This document shows positions 28,117-39,000 of a stretch of 64,000 nucleotides of DNA, in pieces. Position 1 is the first letter of the stretch. Every line of letters begins with the position of its first letter. The stretch is from an uncultured Flavobacteriales bacterium (lineage in GTDB: Bacteria > Bacteroidota > Bacteroidia > Flavobacteriales_G > Salibacteraceae), in assembly GCA_937121175.1 (NCBI GenBank), contig CAKZKD010000028.1:1-64000 (forward strand). Reading direction: 5' to 3'. Both the position numbers and the translations under genes were made by a program. Below the pieces are notes generated by a model. It was not told where the DNA came from and did not search any database. It worked only from the letters and a program-made list of their open reading frames with translations.

Positions 28117-30027
28117 TTATTTCACTTCCTCGAAGTCAACGTCTGTTACCTCATCATCAGCTTTTGAATCAGCACCGCCACTTGGCTGTCCTTCTGCTCC
28201 CGGCTGACCAGCTGCGCCTGCCTCTTGCTGCTGAGCAGCGTACATTTCTTCAGATGCTGCTTGGAATGCAGTGTTCAATTTTTCCATTGCTGCATCTATT
28301 CCATCGATATTCTCAGACTTATGAACTTCTTTCAATTCATTCAATGCATTCTCGATAGGTTCTTTTTTCTCTGCAGGGATTTTCTCTCCGTATTCCTTCA
28401 ACTGTTTTTCAGTTTGGAAAATCAAATTATCAGCTGCATTTAGCTTTTCGATTCTTTCTTTCGCTTTGTTGTCTGCTTCAGCATTTGCTTCAGCTTCTTT
28501 TTTCATTTTCTCAACCTCAGCGTCAGACAAACCAGTTGACGCCTCAATTCGAATTGATTGCTCTTTACCAGTAGCCTTGTCTTTAGCAGATACATTTAGG
28601 ATACCATTAGCGTCAATATCAAAAGTTACTTCAATTTGAGGAGTACCTCTTGGCGCCGGTGGAATATCCGCTAAGTGAAATCTTCCTATAGTTCTGTTAT
28701 CATTAGCCATTGGACGTTCTCCTTGCAAAACGTGAATTTCAACCGACGGCTGATTATCAGAAGCTGTAGAGAAAGTCTCTGACTTTTTGGTAGGGATTGT
28801 CGTGTTCGATTCAATAAGCTTTGTACTTACACCGCCCATTGTTTCGATACCTAATGATAAAGGAGTAACATCAAGAAGTAAAACATCTTTTACTTCTCCT
28901 GTGAGAACTCCACCTTGAATAGCAGCTCCTAAAGCAACAACCTCATCAGGGTTTACTCCTTTACTTGGCTCTTTTCCAAAGAAAGATTTAACTGCATCTT
29001 GCACAGCAGGAATTCTGGTAGAACCTCCAACTAATATTACTTCATCAATATCAGAAGAAGTCATATCGGCATTGTTTAATGCCGATTTACAAGGCTCAAT
29101 AGTTCTTTTAATTAATTCGTCTGCTAATTGCTCAAATTTTGAGCGCGACAAAGAACGAACAAGGTGTTTAGGAACTCCATCAACTGGCATAATGTAAGGT
29201 AAATTGATTTCTGTAGAAGTAGTTGAAGAAAGCTCAATTTTTGCTTTTTCAGCTGCTTCTTTCAATCGTTGAAGCGCCATTGGGTCTTGCGATAAGTCCA
29301 ATCCATTTTCTTGCTTAAACTCATCAACCAACCAATCAATAATTACATGATCAAAGTCGTCCCCTCCAAGGTGCGTATCACCGTCGGTAGATTTCACTTC
29401 AAAAACGCCATCTCCTAATTCAAGGATAGAAACATCATGAGTACCTCCTCCACAGTCAAATACAACGATTTTTACATCTTCACCTTTTTTATCCAATCCA
29501 TACGCTAAGGAGGCTGCTGTAGGTTCATTGATAATTCTTTTCACTTTAAGCCCAGCAATTTCGCCAGCTTCTTTTGTCGCCTGTCTTTGGCTATCGTTAA
29601 AGTACGCAGGTACAGTAATAACAGCTTCAGAGACTTCTTGTCCGATATAATCCTCTGCAGTTTTCTTCATTTTTTGAAGCACCATTGCAGAAATTTCTTG
29701 CGGAGTAAATAGTCTATCGTCGATTTTTACTTTGGGCAATACACCATCTTTTTCAATTTTGTAAGAAACGCGCTTGATTTCACTGGCAATCTCATCGAAC
29801 GTATGTCCCATGAAACGCTTTATAGAATTTACAGTTTTAGTAGGGTTTGTAATCGCCTGACGTTTTGCAGGGTCACCTACTTTTCTTTCACCACCTTCTA
29901 TAAATGCAACAATTGAAGGAGTGGTTCTTTTTCCTTCACTGTTTGGGATTACCACAGGTTCGTTACCTTCCATAACGGCAACGCACGAGTTGGTAGTACC
30001 TAAGTCAATTCCAATAATTTTTCCCAT
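28117..30027 (-). CDS. dnaK: molecular chaperone DnaK (Hsp70)
   Basis: 636 residues, normal length. The ATPase domain starts [33 protein letters not shown] and [14 protein letters not shown] are Hsp70 signatures. The linker [15 protein letters not shown] leads to the substrate domain, and the low-complexity end ([10 protein letters not shown]...) finishes [11 protein letters not shown]. It folds nascent and stressed proteins with DnaJ and GrpE, which are not adjacent here. It is monocistronic, with an upstream hairpin (30101-30125) closing the previous gene and its own terminator (28065-28093). I see no CIRCE element upstream. Confidence 0.98.
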   Translation of the reverse strand: MGKIIGIDLGTTNSCVAVMEGNEPVVIPNSEGKRTTPSIVAFIEGGERKVGDPAKRQAITNPTKTVNSIKRFMGHTFDEIASEIKRVSYKIEKDGVLPKVKIDDRLFTPQEISAMVLQKMKKTAEDYIGQEVSEAVITVPAYFNDSQRQATKEAGEIAGLKVKRIINEPTAASLAYGLDKKGEDVKIVVFDCGGGTHDVSILELGDGVFEVKSTDGDTHLGGDDFDHVIIDWLVDEFKQENGLDLSQDPMALQRLKEAAEKAKIELSSTTSTEINLPYIMPVDGVPKHLVRSLSRSKFEQLADELIKRTIEPCKSALNNADMTSSDIDEVILVGGSTRIPAVQDAVKSFFGKEPSKGVNPDEVVALGAAIQGGVLTGEVKDVLLLDVTPLSLGIETMGGVSTKLIESNTTIPTKKSETFSTASDNQPSVEIHVLQGERPMANDNRTIGRFHLADIPPAPRGTPQIEVTFDIDANGILNVSAKDKATGKEQSIRIEASTGLSDAEVEKMKKEAEANAEADNKAKERIEKLNAADNLIFQTEKQLKEYGEKIPAEKKEPIENALNELKEVHKSENIDGIDAAMEKLNTAFQAASEEMYAAQQQEAGAAGQPGAEGQPSGGADSKADDEVTDVDFEEVK

Positions 30028-30100
30028 GATTATATTTTATTTTCTGATTTTAAAATTCTGTTTGAACCCTACAGATCAATGCGTATGCCACCATTAAAAA

Positions 30101-30125
30101 AAGCCTTGTCATGCTGACAAAGCTT
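30101..30125 (-). terminator. intrinsic terminator of the lipoprotein gene
   Basis: A 10-bp stem with one G-U pair (AAGCCTTGTC / GACAAAGCTT) and loop ATGCT, followed on the minus strand by a run of seven T. It lies about 40 bp after the stop at 30165 and separates that gene from dnaK. Confidence 0.8.
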
Positions 30126-30164
30126 CCTTTATATCATTGAAAATAAAAATCTTATGACAGGCTG

Positions 30165-31325
30165 TCAGTTGTCGCATGTTATGTCTCCCAAATTATGAGA
30201 AGCATCTGCGCAAAACCCTTTTCCTCCTGTGTACCCTAGAATAAGTCCAGTTACTAATTCTTTTTCCGTGAATTTACTTAGTATAACTTCGATAGGAGGA
30301 AAACCATGTGCAACCAACTGCTCACTCATTGTCACAACCTGTCTTCCAGCCAAAACACCAAAACCGTTTTCTACGTTGGTATATTCAGGTCTATCTTGAG
30401 CAATGCCAGATGATGTATTTTTTACTTGTCGGTAATAAAACAAATCCTCCGAAACTGCTATCATTTTAAACTCAACTGGGCCTGTTTTGCGGAATAATAA
30501 GTTCTTAACATCTGCAATGTCTTCAATACCTGAACCTATTCTCTCATAAAACCGAGCACCAGAAAATTTAAAACTAACTTGTTTGGGTTCTTGGGCGTTA
30601 TCAATAATTTGTTCTCCTAAGTCAAATTCTATTTGCTTTTCAACAGCTTCTTCTTCCCCAGCGTAAGTTTCGAAATAAGTAAAAACCAATTTTAACCCAG
30701 CAACCTTTGTCCCCACAGGGTAATCCAAATCAAAGGTTAACTCATTAGGCTCATCTCCGTTAACGATAGTAATATCTCCTCTACGCTGAAAACGTGCAAA
30801 ATTGTTTCCATCAGCCATAAAAAACGCTGCTCTACCCTGCTTTTCCTTAACGATTTCAAATTTCCCACCTATCTCTCTTCCGTCAAGGGTTCCTTCCAAT
30901 TCAAACTCTGCCTCAGGGTTTATATAAAATGCGCTACCGGAAGATTTTGTGGTAGTGACCGTATAGATTTTTTGTTCTGGACCAAAAAAATCTCCAGACT
31001 CCTTATTGGTTATTGTTGTTTCTATTAATTGCCAAGAGTTTGTTACTTCTCCGAACTGTAGTTCCTTTAACCGAACGTCAACATCCCTAAAATAACTTGA
31101 ATCTGGCACTTGAGCGTATTCTGATGGATCTCCTTCTCCAGCAAATGATTTTATTATTCTGAAAGACTGGACCGAATCGTATGGATTTAAAACCCCGTAG
31201 ATAATGGGCTGAGCTTCACCATCAGCATAAATGTCCAATTCATTTTTGCAGCTGGCAAAATTGCCAACAACCAAAAGTAGAATTAGGCCTTTGACAAAAT
31301 TCGAAATCTGTTTTCTAGTATTCAT
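30165..31325 (-). CDS. lipoprotein of unknown function (DUF4249-like)
   Basis: About 386 residues from MNTRKQ at 31325 (an ATG four codons earlier is possible). The lipobox VGNFASC leads into KNELDIYADG. The following pattern (QPIIYGVLNPYDSVQSFRIIKSF) and later beta-rich stretches (INPEAEFELEGTLDGREIGGKFEIV) resemble the DUF4249 style of Bacteroidota lipoproteins, which often neighbour TonB-dependent receptors, but here there is no receptor beside it. The C-terminus has two conserved-looking cysteines (GFCADASHNLGDITC). Role unknown; membrane-anchored in periplasm or on the surface. Confidence 0.7.
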   Translation of the reverse strand: MNTRKQISNFVKGLILLLVVGNFASCKNELDIYADGEAQPIIYGVLNPYDSVQSFRIIKSFAGEGDPSEYAQVPDSSYFRDVDVRLKELQFGEVTNSWQLIETTITNKESGDFFGPEQKIYTVTTTKSSGSAFYINPEAEFELEGTLDGREIGGKFEIVKEKQGRAAFFMADGNNFARFQRRGDITIVNGDEPNELTFDLDYPVGTKVAGLKLVFTYFETYAGEEEAVEKQIEFDLGEQIIDNAQEPKQVSFKFSGARFYERIGSGIEDIADVKNLLFRKTGPVEFKMIAVSEDLFYYRQVKNTSSGIAQDRPEYTNVENGFGVLAGRQVVTMSEQLVAHGFPPIEVILSKFTEKELVTGLILGYTGGKGFCADASHNLGDITCDN

Positions 31326-31371
31326 TTGTACTTTCAAGAGTAAATTATATTTGCTCCGTCTCGGAGGGCGT

Positions 31372-31379
31372 CAAAGGTA
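31372..31379 (-). promoter_or_regulatory. -7 promoter element for the lipoprotein gene
   Basis: TACCTTTG on the minus strand, a full TAnnTTTG match. The leader of about 45 nt contains a small hairpin, CTCCG-TCT-CGGAG, at 31354-31366. Confidence 0.4.
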
Positions 31380-31453
31380 ATAATTTGCCTTCTTCATTTT
31401 CCACTGATACACAAATGGATAAAATACACCTTTAAGAGGTTTAAATTATAAAA

Positions 31454-32287
31454 ATGAGTACTCAAATAAATAAGACTGTTAGTTCAAAGGCAAAAAAAGT
31501 AACTACTCATGTTTTGCTTGAAATGAAAGAAAAGGGCGAAAAAATTGCCATGCTCACTGCATACGATTTTTCAATGGCTCGCTTAATTGACCAAGCTGGA
31601 ATCGATGTAATTCTTGTAGGAGATAGCGCATCAAATGTTATGGCCGGTCACGAGACCACACTCCCTATTACGCTAGACCAGATGATTTACCACGCTGCAT
31701 CAGTTATTAGAGGCATAGAGAGTTCTTTGGTGGTCGTAGATTTACCTTTTGGTGCCTACCAAGGTAACAGTAAAGAAGCTCTTAATTCTTCGATTCGAAT
31801 TATGAAGGAGTCTGGCGCTCATGCTGTGAAAATGGAAGGTGGGAGTGAAATTATTGAATCCGTATTAAGAATAGTTTCGGCCGGGATGCCTGTAATGGGA
31901 CATCTAGGATTAATGCCGCAGAGTATTTACAAGTATGGAACTTATGTTGTTCGGGCTAAAGAAACCGAAGAGGCAGATAAACTTATTGCAGATGCATTGG
32001 AACTTGAAAAAGCAGGTTGCTTTGCAATCGTTCTCGAAAAAATCCCTGCAAGTTTGGCTGAACAAGTGGCTAAAAAAGTAAAAATTCCTGTAATTGGAAT
32101 TGGCGCTGGTGGTGGCGTTGATGGCCAGGTACTTGTTTTGCATGATATGCTTGGCATCACTCAAGAATTTTCTCCAAGGTTTTTGCGTCGCTATGCTAAT
32201 CTTGCCGACGAAATAAAGAATGGGGTTTCTGCCTACATTGAAGATGTAAAACGACATGACTTCCCGAACAAGAATGAACAGTATTGA
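31454..32287 (+). CDS. panB: 3-methyl-2-oxobutanoate hydroxymethyltransferase
   Basis: 277 residues. First committed step of pantothenate (CoA) synthesis: ketoisovalerate + methylene-THF to ketopantoate. The fold is a TIM barrel. Family motifs are [59 protein letters not shown] and [22 protein letters not shown], with the catalytic Glu in VLEKIP. It is slightly long at the N-terminus (a poorly conserved 15-residue start). It overlaps the downstream pseudouridine synthase start by 14 bp, so the two are coupled. No panC or panD nearby. Confidence 0.96.
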   Translation: MSTQINKTVSSKAKKVTTHVLLEMKEKGEKIAMLTAYDFSMARLIDQAGIDVILVGDSASNVMAGHETTLPITLDQMIYHAASVIRGIESSLVVVDLPFGAYQGNSKEALNSSIRIMKESGAHAVKMEGGSEIIESVLRIVSAGMPVMGHLGLMPQSIYKYGTYVVRAKETEEADKLIADALELEKAGCFAIVLEKIPASLAEQVAKKVKIPVIGIGAGGGVDGQVLVLHDMLGITQEFSPRFLRRYANLADEIKNGVSAYIEDVKRHDFPNKNEQY

Positions 32288-32972
32288 TTCTTCGGATGTA
32301 ATTTTTGAAGACAATCATCTAATTGTTGTCAATAAAAAAGCTACTGAGCTCGTGCAAGGTGACAATACCGGTGATGTTCCGCTTCTCGAAAAAGTGCGTG
32401 ATTATTTAAAAATTAAATACCAAAAACCCGGAAATGTTTTTGTTGGCTTGCCGCATAGGTTAGACAGACCTACAAGTGGCGTGGTTGTTTTTGCAAAAAC
32501 TAGCAAGGCATTGAGCAGAATGAACACCGTTTTCAGAGAACGTGCTGTAAAAAAAACGTACTGGGCGGTGGTAAAAAACAAACCCCAAGAAAACTCTGAC
32601 ACATTAGTCAACTATCTTAAAAAGTCTCAAGAAAAAAACAAGTCCTATATTGAGAAAAATGATAAAAATGGGGCCAAATATGCAGACTTAACTTATGAGG
32701 TATTAGTTTCTTCAGATAAGTATCATTTGTTAGAAGTGAATCCTAATACTGGCAGACATCATCAAATTCGATTACAACTTTCCGGAATAAAATCCCCAAT
32801 TAAAGGCGACCTTAAATATGGCTTTGACCGCAGCAACAAAGATGGTTCAATTCACCTACATGCTAGAAAAATTGAGTTTATTCACCCAGTACAAAAAGAG
32901 CGTGTTTGCTTTACAGCCCCTGTTCCTAATGAGCAATTATGGAACGTGTTTCGTAAGCTTACTGGAGGTTAG
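32274..32972 (+). CDS. RluA-family pseudouridine synthase
   Basis: 232 residues from MNSIDSSDV (32274); a reading from 32256 adds six codons inside panB. The catalytic motif HRLDRPTSG contains the conserved Asp. Other family signatures are IIYEDN-like [15 protein letters not shown] at the N-terminus and [18 protein letters not shown]. There is no S4 domain in front, as in the short RluA/RluC subgroups, so it probably modifies uridines in rRNA or tRNA, but the target cannot be read from sequence. It is translationally coupled to panB. The 3' end overlaps the convergent PKD gene by 14 bp. Confidence 0.93.
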   Translation: MNSIDSSDVIFEDNHLIVVNKKATELVQGDNTGDVPLLEKVRDYLKIKYQKPGNVFVGLPHRLDRPTSGVVVFAKTSKALSRMNTVFRERAVKKTYWAVVKNKPQENSDTLVNYLKKSQEKNKSYIEKNDKNGAKYADLTYEVLVSSDKYHLLEVNPNTGRHHQIRLQLSGIKSPIKGDLKYGFDRSNKDGSIHLHARKIEFIHPVQKERVCFTAPVPNEQLWNVFRKLTGG

Positions 32973-34137
32973 AGTTAATTAACAAACTGTTTCCGTATTC
33001 GCTAATTCGCCCATTAACGTCCTCTACTTGGGCTACCCAGTAAAATAAGTCTCCGTTTCCAGCCAAATTCTCATCAACAGTTTTACCATCCCACTCTCGG
33101 TTAGCATCTTTTGAAGTAAATATGGTTTTCCCGTCCTGGTTTACAATTCTCAATTTGAATTTGATTCCTTCTTTTTTAAGTCCCATAGGCATCCACGACT
33201 TATCTTTTTCAGGGTTAAAAATACTTGTTGCCATTAAATTGTATCCCCTAAGAATTCTTACGGATTTCACGGATGAGTCTTTACAGCCTGAGTTGGATTG
33301 TACCACCATTTTTATTCGATAAATACCCTTGCTTGGAAATGTGTGTTCAAACTGTGAAGTACTAGACACAGGCTCATTATCCACATACCAATTGTAGTTT
33401 GCTTTGCTCACTGAATTCATCGCCTTAAAACTTACATAAGGATTGTTTACATCATAGCTTTTGTTGTAGCCGATGCTTGCCATTGGCGCTTCTACGTTCA
33501 ATTTGTATTCACCTATAACCTGTCCTTTTCGAAGAATCTCTACAACATTACTACCTACTGCATTAAAGCGCAGTTTTTTGAACTTATCAATCGACAATTT
33601 CTTCTTATTGAATTTAACTGAAAGCTCTTTTTCTATGGACTTATTATGATCAAAGCTTACTTTTTCACCCAAACAATAGATTTTCTTTTCAAAAACAAAA
33701 TCAGGCATAACAACCACGTTTTCTTTTTGAACGAAAGCAACTGGTGTCGTTTGAATTTCCTTTGCCTCCCTAACAGATTCAGCAACTGTGGCTCTAATTG
33801 GAGCTTCGATACTATTTTCAGTACTTAGAGTTTTCTCTTCTAACAACTCATCATCTGTATTAATTGGAATAACAACTCCTTTCTTTGGCGAATTGTCTTC
33901 TGGGATTACGGTCTGAGTTTCCGTTTCAACTGTTAAATTAATACTCCCGAAATGAACAAAACCTAAAACCAAGCAAGCAGCCGTGCTCAAGGCAATTCCT
34001 AATTTAAAATTAAACTTTTTGGCTCTGTACTTCTTGTTATTCGCCAACACTTGGGACTCAATAGCCCCCCAATCTCCTTTTCCAAATTCGTTTTCGAACC
34101 CTTCAAAAAGATTTTTTATATCATTATTAGCTTGCAT
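32959..34137 (-). CDS. membrane-anchored PKD-domain protein, anti-sigma-like partner of the ECF sigma factor
   Basis: 392 residues. Residues 1-44 are a charged cytoplasmic segment, 45-64 a membrane helix (LGIALSTAACLVLGFVHFG), then a Ser/Thr/Glu-rich linker. A PKD-like domain follows at about 225-290 (SKANYNWYVDNEPV, FEHTFPSKGIYRIKMVV). The end resembles the gliding-motility-associated C-terminal domain (LRIVNQDGKTIFTS, REWDGK, GDLFYWVAQVEDVNG). The gene starts 11 bp inside the end of the sigma factor gene, and the N-in, one-pass layout is that of an anti-sigma factor, though no zinc-type ASD motif is seen. A role as an envelope sensor that holds the sigma factor is inference. Confidence 0.75.
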   Translation of the reverse strand: MQANNDIKNLFEGFENEFGKGDWGAIESQVLANNKKYRAKKFNFKLGIALSTAACLVLGFVHFGSINLTVETETQTVIPEDNSPKKGVVIPINTDDELLEEKTLSTENSIEAPIRATVAESVREAKEIQTTPVAFVQKENVVVMPDFVFEKKIYCLGEKVSFDHNKSIEKELSVKFNKKKLSIDKFKKLRFNAVGSNVVEILRKGQVIGEYKLNVEAPMASIGYNKSYDVNNPYVSFKAMNSVSKANYNWYVDNEPVSSTSQFEHTFPSKGIYRIKMVVQSNSGCKDSSVKSVRILRGYNLMATSIFNPEKDKSWMPMGLKKEGIKFKLRIVNQDGKTIFTSKDANREWDGKTVDENLAGNGDLFYWVAQVEDVNGRISEYGNSLLINSNLQ

Positions 34138-34714
34138 ATTTTGCTTCTAAAATTTCCTGTATATCCTTTCTCAATTTCTTTTTGGCTTTAAATAGATTAG
34201 ATTTTGAAGTCCCTTCTGAAACCTCTAGCATTTCTGCAATCTCGACATGAGTATATCCTTCAACAACGTACAAATTGAACACCGTTCGATACATTGGCGA
34301 AAGATTCTGAATAGCTTTCATCAAGTTATCTCTTCCAATAGAGGTTAACAAAACATTCTCTTCTTTTTCTTCTTGTTCTGTAGAACCCAGCAGATAATCT
34401 TCATTATCTCCTTCGTTGATACTCAAAAACTGCATTTTTCGTCTGCGAATGTTATCCAAACACATATTTACAAATACGCGCTTTAACCAACCTTCAAACG
34501 AACCAGCATTATCGAAACTATCTATCTTTTCAAAGACCTTTACGAACCCTTCTTGAACAATATCTTCTGCATCCTGCTTACAATCACAGTAGCGGAAACA
34601 AACAGCCATCATTAAGCCAAAAAAGCGATTGTACAATTCACGCTGACAATTTTCATCGCGATCCTGACAACCTTTGATAACCTCTGATATTTGCACATTT
34701 ATATATCGCTCCAT
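34127..34714 (-). CDS. ECF-type RNA polymerase sigma factor
   Basis: 195 residues from ATG 34714 (MERYINVQISEVIKGCQ); an in-frame ATG 18 codons upstream gives an atypical extension. Region 2 is DAEDIVQEGFVKVFEKI...FEGWLKRVFVNMCLDNIRRRK, and region 4 is MYRTVFNLYVVEGYTHVEIAEMLEVSEGTSKSNLFKAKKKLR with a clear helix-turn-helix. A cysteine-rich segment (CFRYCDCKQ) lies in region 2. It overlaps the downstream PKD gene, and the two form an operon, as for sigma/anti-sigma pairs. Its regulon is not visible here. Confidence 0.93.
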   Translation of the reverse strand: MERYINVQISEVIKGCQDRDENCQRELYNRFFGLMMAVCFRYCDCKQDAEDIVQEGFVKVFEKIDSFDNAGSFEGWLKRVFVNMCLDNIRRRKMQFLSINEGDNEDYLLGSTEQEEKEENVLLTSIGRDNLMKAIQNLSPMYRTVFNLYVVEGYTHVEIAEMLEVSEGTSKSNLFKAKKKLRKDIQEILEAKYAS

Positions 34715-34848
34715 CTGGAATCCAATGAACAGACGCAACTTTATACTATCAGTTGCCTCCTTTTTCAAATTTACCCAAAAGGCTAGACACTTTGCAATAT
34801 TTTAATAGAATTTGACCAATTGAACACCCTCAAGCAGAAGAGTTTATC

Positions 34849-34856
34849 TACTTTTG
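34849..34856 (+). promoter_or_regulatory. -7 promoter element for mdh
   Basis: TACTTTTG, a full TAnnTTTG match, 28 bp before the ATG at 34885. TTG at 34820-34822 is 26 nt upstream, longer than usual. Confidence 0.45.
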
Positions 34857-34884
34857 CGCGCTCAAAATTCAAATCAAAAATATT

Positions 34885-35805
34885 ATGAAAGTAACAGTAG
34901 TTGGAGCCGGAGCAGTAGGCGCAAGTTGTGCAGAATACATTGCAATCAAAGATTTTGCATCTGAAGTAGTATTAATAGACATCAAGGAAGGTTTTGCTGA
35001 AGGTAAAGCAATGGACTTAATGCAAACTGCTTCATTGAACAGCTTTGACACTAAAATTACTGGAACTACCAACGATTATTCTAAAACGGCGGGTAGTGAT
35101 GTTGCTGTAATCACTTCAGGAATTCCAAGAAAACCAGGAATGACTAGGGAAGAGTTAATTTCCACCAATGCTGGAATCGTAAAATCTGTTGCAGAAAACC
35201 TAATCAAACATTCTCCGAACGTAATTATAATAGTGGTTTCGAACCCAATGGACACTATGACTTACCTAGCTCACCAAGCTACTGGGTTACCAAAAAATAG
35301 AATTATTGGAATGGGCGGAGCGCTTGACTCAGCTAGATTCAAATACAGATTGTCAGAAGCTTTGGGTTGTCCTGCTTCTGATGTTGATGGTATGGTAATC
35401 GGTGGTCACAGTGACACAGGCATGATTCCTCTTACTCGATTGGCAACAAGAAACAGTGTTCCTGTGTCTGAATTTTTGGATAATGACAAAATGGAATATG
35501 TAAAAGCAGAAACTAAAGTTGGTGGTGCTACACTTACCAAGCTTTTAGGAACTTCTGCATGGTACGCCCCGGGCGCTGCAGTATCAGCAATGGTGCAAGC
35601 CATTGGTTGTGATACTCAGAAAATGTTCCCGTGCTCATGTTTGTTAGAAGGAGAATATGGCTTAACTGATATTTGTATTGGAGTACCCGCAATTATTGGT
35701 AAAAATGGTATTGAAAAAATCGTTGAAATTGATTTGAATGATGCTGAAAAAACCAACTTAGAAGAGTCTGCAGCAGCTGTTAGAAAAACTAATGGTTTGA
35801 TATAA
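34885..35805 (+). CDS. mdh: malate dehydrogenase (lactate-dehydrogenase-like type)
   Basis: 306 residues. It oxidises malate to oxaloacetate with NAD in the TCA cycle. The N-terminal Rossmann motif is VVGAGAVGASCAEY, and the NAD-selecting acidic residue is in VLIDIKEG. GIPRKPGMTREELISTNAGIV supplies the mobile loop with the malate-type Arg pair (PRKPGMTRE). The catalytic His is in IGGHSDTGM. The size and motifs match the LDH-like MDH group found in Bacteroidota. It is flanked by a -7 promoter and a strong terminator, so monocistronic. Confidence 0.97.
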   Translation: MKVTVVGAGAVGASCAEYIAIKDFASEVVLIDIKEGFAEGKAMDLMQTASLNSFDTKITGTTNDYSKTAGSDVAVITSGIPRKPGMTREELISTNAGIVKSVAENLIKHSPNVIIIVVSNPMDTMTYLAHQATGLPKNRIIGMGGALDSARFKYRLSEALGCPASDVDGMVIGGHSDTGMIPLTRLATRNSVPVSEFLDNDKMEYVKAETKVGGATLTKLLGTSAWYAPGAAVSAMVQAIGCDTQKMFPCSCLLEGEYGLTDICIGVPAIIGKNGIEKIVEIDLNDAEKTNLEESAAAVRKTNGLI

Positions 35806-35834
35806 ATATGGTGCTTAAAACATAGGTAACTGAG

Positions 35835-35869
35835 AAATCCCTGTCAAAATGATGACGGGGATTTTTTTT
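35835..35869 (+). terminator. intrinsic terminator of mdh
   Basis: A 12-bp stem with one G-U pair (AAATCCCTGTCA / TGACGGGGATTT), loop AAATGA and a run of eight T. It begins 30 bp after the mdh stop. Confidence 0.9.
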
Positions 35870-36024
35870 GATAAAACCTTTGATTTATTTGCCTGTAAAA
35901 ATCCACTCAATCCAAATGGGTGGATTTTAGCGAGTAATTATAAAATTGATTATTAAAGAAAATCTCTATAAACCAATACCTTACACCTACAAAAAACACA
36001 TAGTTCTTATATAAATTGAAGTTC

Positions 36025-36032
36025 TATATTTG
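36025..36032 (+). promoter_or_regulatory. -7 promoter element for secDF
   Basis: TATATTTG, a full TAnnTTTG match, 34 bp before the secDF ATG. No clear -33 element. The rest of the 197-bp gap between the mdh terminator and secDF holds nothing else that I can support. Confidence 0.5.
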
Positions 36033-36066
36033 CACGCTTTAATTTTAACTAAATAGCGGCAAAAAA

Positions 36067-39000
36067 ATGCAAAACAAAACGGCTATATGGCTCTTCACAA
36101 TATTACTGACAGCAGCCTGTATTTATCAGCTTTCGTTTACTTGGGTAACCAATAACGTAGAGAATGAAGCTAAGGCTTACGCTAACGAACAGTTAGACTC
36201 TCTGTTAAGTGAAAATCCAGACATGAACGCATTTGCTCAAGATTCAGCACTTGGTTCTTTAGAAAGCAATTATTTGCTTGACAATGGTTCTGAGGAGGCA
36301 TATCCTGTACTTGGATATACGTATCGCGAATGCAAACAACGTGAGCTTAACAAAGGTCTTGACCTGCAAGGTGGAATGAACGTTACATTGGAAGTTTCAG
36401 TTGTTGACCTCATTAAGGCCATGGCAGGAGACAGTAAAGATGAAGTATTTCAGAAATCCATCAACGATGCGATTGAACTACAAAAAAACAGTCAGGAAGA
36501 TTTCACAACCCTATTCGGAAAAGCGATTGAAGCGAATAATCCTGAATTTAAATTAACTTCAGTTTTTCACAACAGAGAGAATAAAGAATTATTTCCTCGT
36601 GAATCTTCTAATGCAGACGTTCTTGATATTATCAGGAAAGAAGCTGAGGATGCAGTAAAAAGAACGGAGCAGGTCCTGAGAAAAAGGATTGATGGATTAG
36701 GGGTTGTTCAACCTAAAATTCAACGATTAGCAACTTCTGATAGAATTGTAGTAGAGCTTCCAGGTGTTAAAGACAAGAGCAGAGTTCGTAAGATATTACA
36801 AGGAACAGCAAAACTTGAGTTCTGGGAAACTTATGACAACAGAGAAGTATTTACGGGTTTTGAAAAAGCAAACGAGTATTTAAGAGCTATTAATAAGGTT
36901 GACAACGGAGAGGTAGCGGATAGTTCGCTTGCCTCAAGTGACTCAACAATGGCTAATGCTCAAATACTTGAATCAGATTCTACCGATTTAGATTCTACGG
37001 TTACTGAGGATGATTTATTTGCTGGTATCGATGGAAGTGATGATACTACTGCCATTGGCGATGACCAATCGTTTGATGAATTTGCTGAAGAAAATCCATT
37101 ATATGCATTAATTCAACCCATTATTTATCAAGACCCAGAATCGCAACAATACTTCCCTGGAGAAGGCCCTGTTGTTGGCTATGTTAGCTTGAAAAATAAA
37201 GAGAGAGTTGATGAGCTATTCGCCGATAGAAACATTCTAAAAAACTTCCCATCTGACGTTAAGTTTTTATGGGGAGCTAAACCAATCATGGACGACAATA
37301 ATCAACCAACAGACGTGTATGCTGTATACGCTATTCAAGTTCTTCAAAGAGATGGAAATGCACGATTGGAAGGCGACGCAATCACAAACGCAACCGTTAC
37401 TGCTGACCCACTCGGTCAACCAGAAATTTCAATGTCAATGAATTCAACCGGTGCAAAAATTTGGAAACAAATGACTAGAGAAGCATCGCAAGGAAATGTA
37501 AATGGTGCTCCAACTAATAAAAGTGTTGCCGTTGTTTTAGATGACCTAGTGTACTCAGCACCAACGGTTAACGGTGAAATTCCTGGTGGTCAATCAAGTA
37601 TTGCAGGTCGTTTTTCTCCAGAAGAAGCTCAAGATTTAGCAAATGTGCTAAAAGCTGGTAAACTTCCCGCTCCTGCTAACATCATTGAAGAAGCTATTGT
37701 AGGGCCATCTTTAGGCCAAGAAGCTATTGAATCTGGAATGATGTCCTTCTTAGTAGCGTTCTTGTTGGTACTTGCGTACATGGCATTCTTTTACTCGCGA
37801 GCTGGACTTATTGCCGACGTCGCACTTATTGCTAATGTATTCTTTGTGTTTGGTGTACTTACCAGTATTGGAGCAACTCTAACGCTTCCTGGTATAGCAG
37901 GTATTGTACTTACCATTGGTATGTCTGTAGATGCTAACGTTCTACTTTACGAAAGAATTAGAGAAGAATTGCGTTCTGGAAAAGGATTAAAGTTAGCAAT
38001 TAGCGAAGCTTTTAGTATTCGAGGTGCTATTCCTTCAATTATGGATGCAAACATTACAACTGGATTAACAGGTCTTATCCTTTTGGTTTTTGGAACCGGC
38101 CCTATTAAAGGTTTTGCAACTACGCTTATCATTGGTATTGCAACTTCCTTGTTCTCGGCAATTTTTATCACTCGATTAATTTTTGAATGGCAATTGCGTA
38201 AAAAAGAAACGCTTTCTTTCGCAACTCGATGGACAGATAATGCATTCAAAAACTTGAACATTAAGTTCATTATGAGAAGAAAGTCTTACTATGTACTTTC
38301 TAGCATTATTGTAATTGCAGGAATTGCTTCCTTAGCAATTAGAGGTTTGGATTCTGGTGTTGACTTTACAGGTGGTAGAAGTTATTTAGTGCGTTTTGAT
38401 AATCCTGTAAAAGTTGACCAAGTTGGTTCATCGTTAGCAAAAGTATTTGTTACTGAAGATGGCTTAGCCCAAAGACCAGAGGTTAAAACTTACGGAACTT
38501 CAAACCAAGTTAAAATCACAACTAAGTACTTAATTGAAGAAACTGGTAGTGAAATTGAAGACAAGGTTGAAGCGACACTAAAGACAGGATTAAATGAGGT
38601 TGGAGATAACTTCGAAATCATGAGTTCACAGTTGGTTGAACCTACCATTGCAGATGATATTAAACAATCTGCTATTTGGTCGGTGTTGTTCTCTCTTATT
38701 GTAATCTTCTTATACATTCTATTACGTTTCAGAAAATGGCAATACGGGCTTGGGGCTTTATTAGCTATGTTCCATGATGTGATGGTAGTTCTAGGAATAT
38801 TCTCTATTTTTTACGGAATTGCACCTTGGTCTATGGAAATTGACCAAGCATTTATTGCAGCAATTCTTACCGTTGTTGGATATTCAATAAACGATACGGT
38901 GGTAGTGTTTGATAGAATTAGAGAATACCTAGGCTTGCATAAGAAAATGCCATATAAAACAGTGGTGAACAATGCACTGAACAGTACGTTAAGCAGAACC

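Noticed and set aside
30028-30100. CIRCE element upstream of dnaK
   Set aside because: No TTAGCACTC-N9-GAGTGCTAA-type repeat is present in the gap.
31910-32314. A 134-codon open frame antisense to panB
   Set aside because: panB is certain on the other strand and the frame shows no domain, signal or start context.
35870-36024. Small RNA or gene between mdh and secDF
   Set aside because: No reading frame with support and no second hairpin/T-run; only the mdh terminator and a -7 element are supported.
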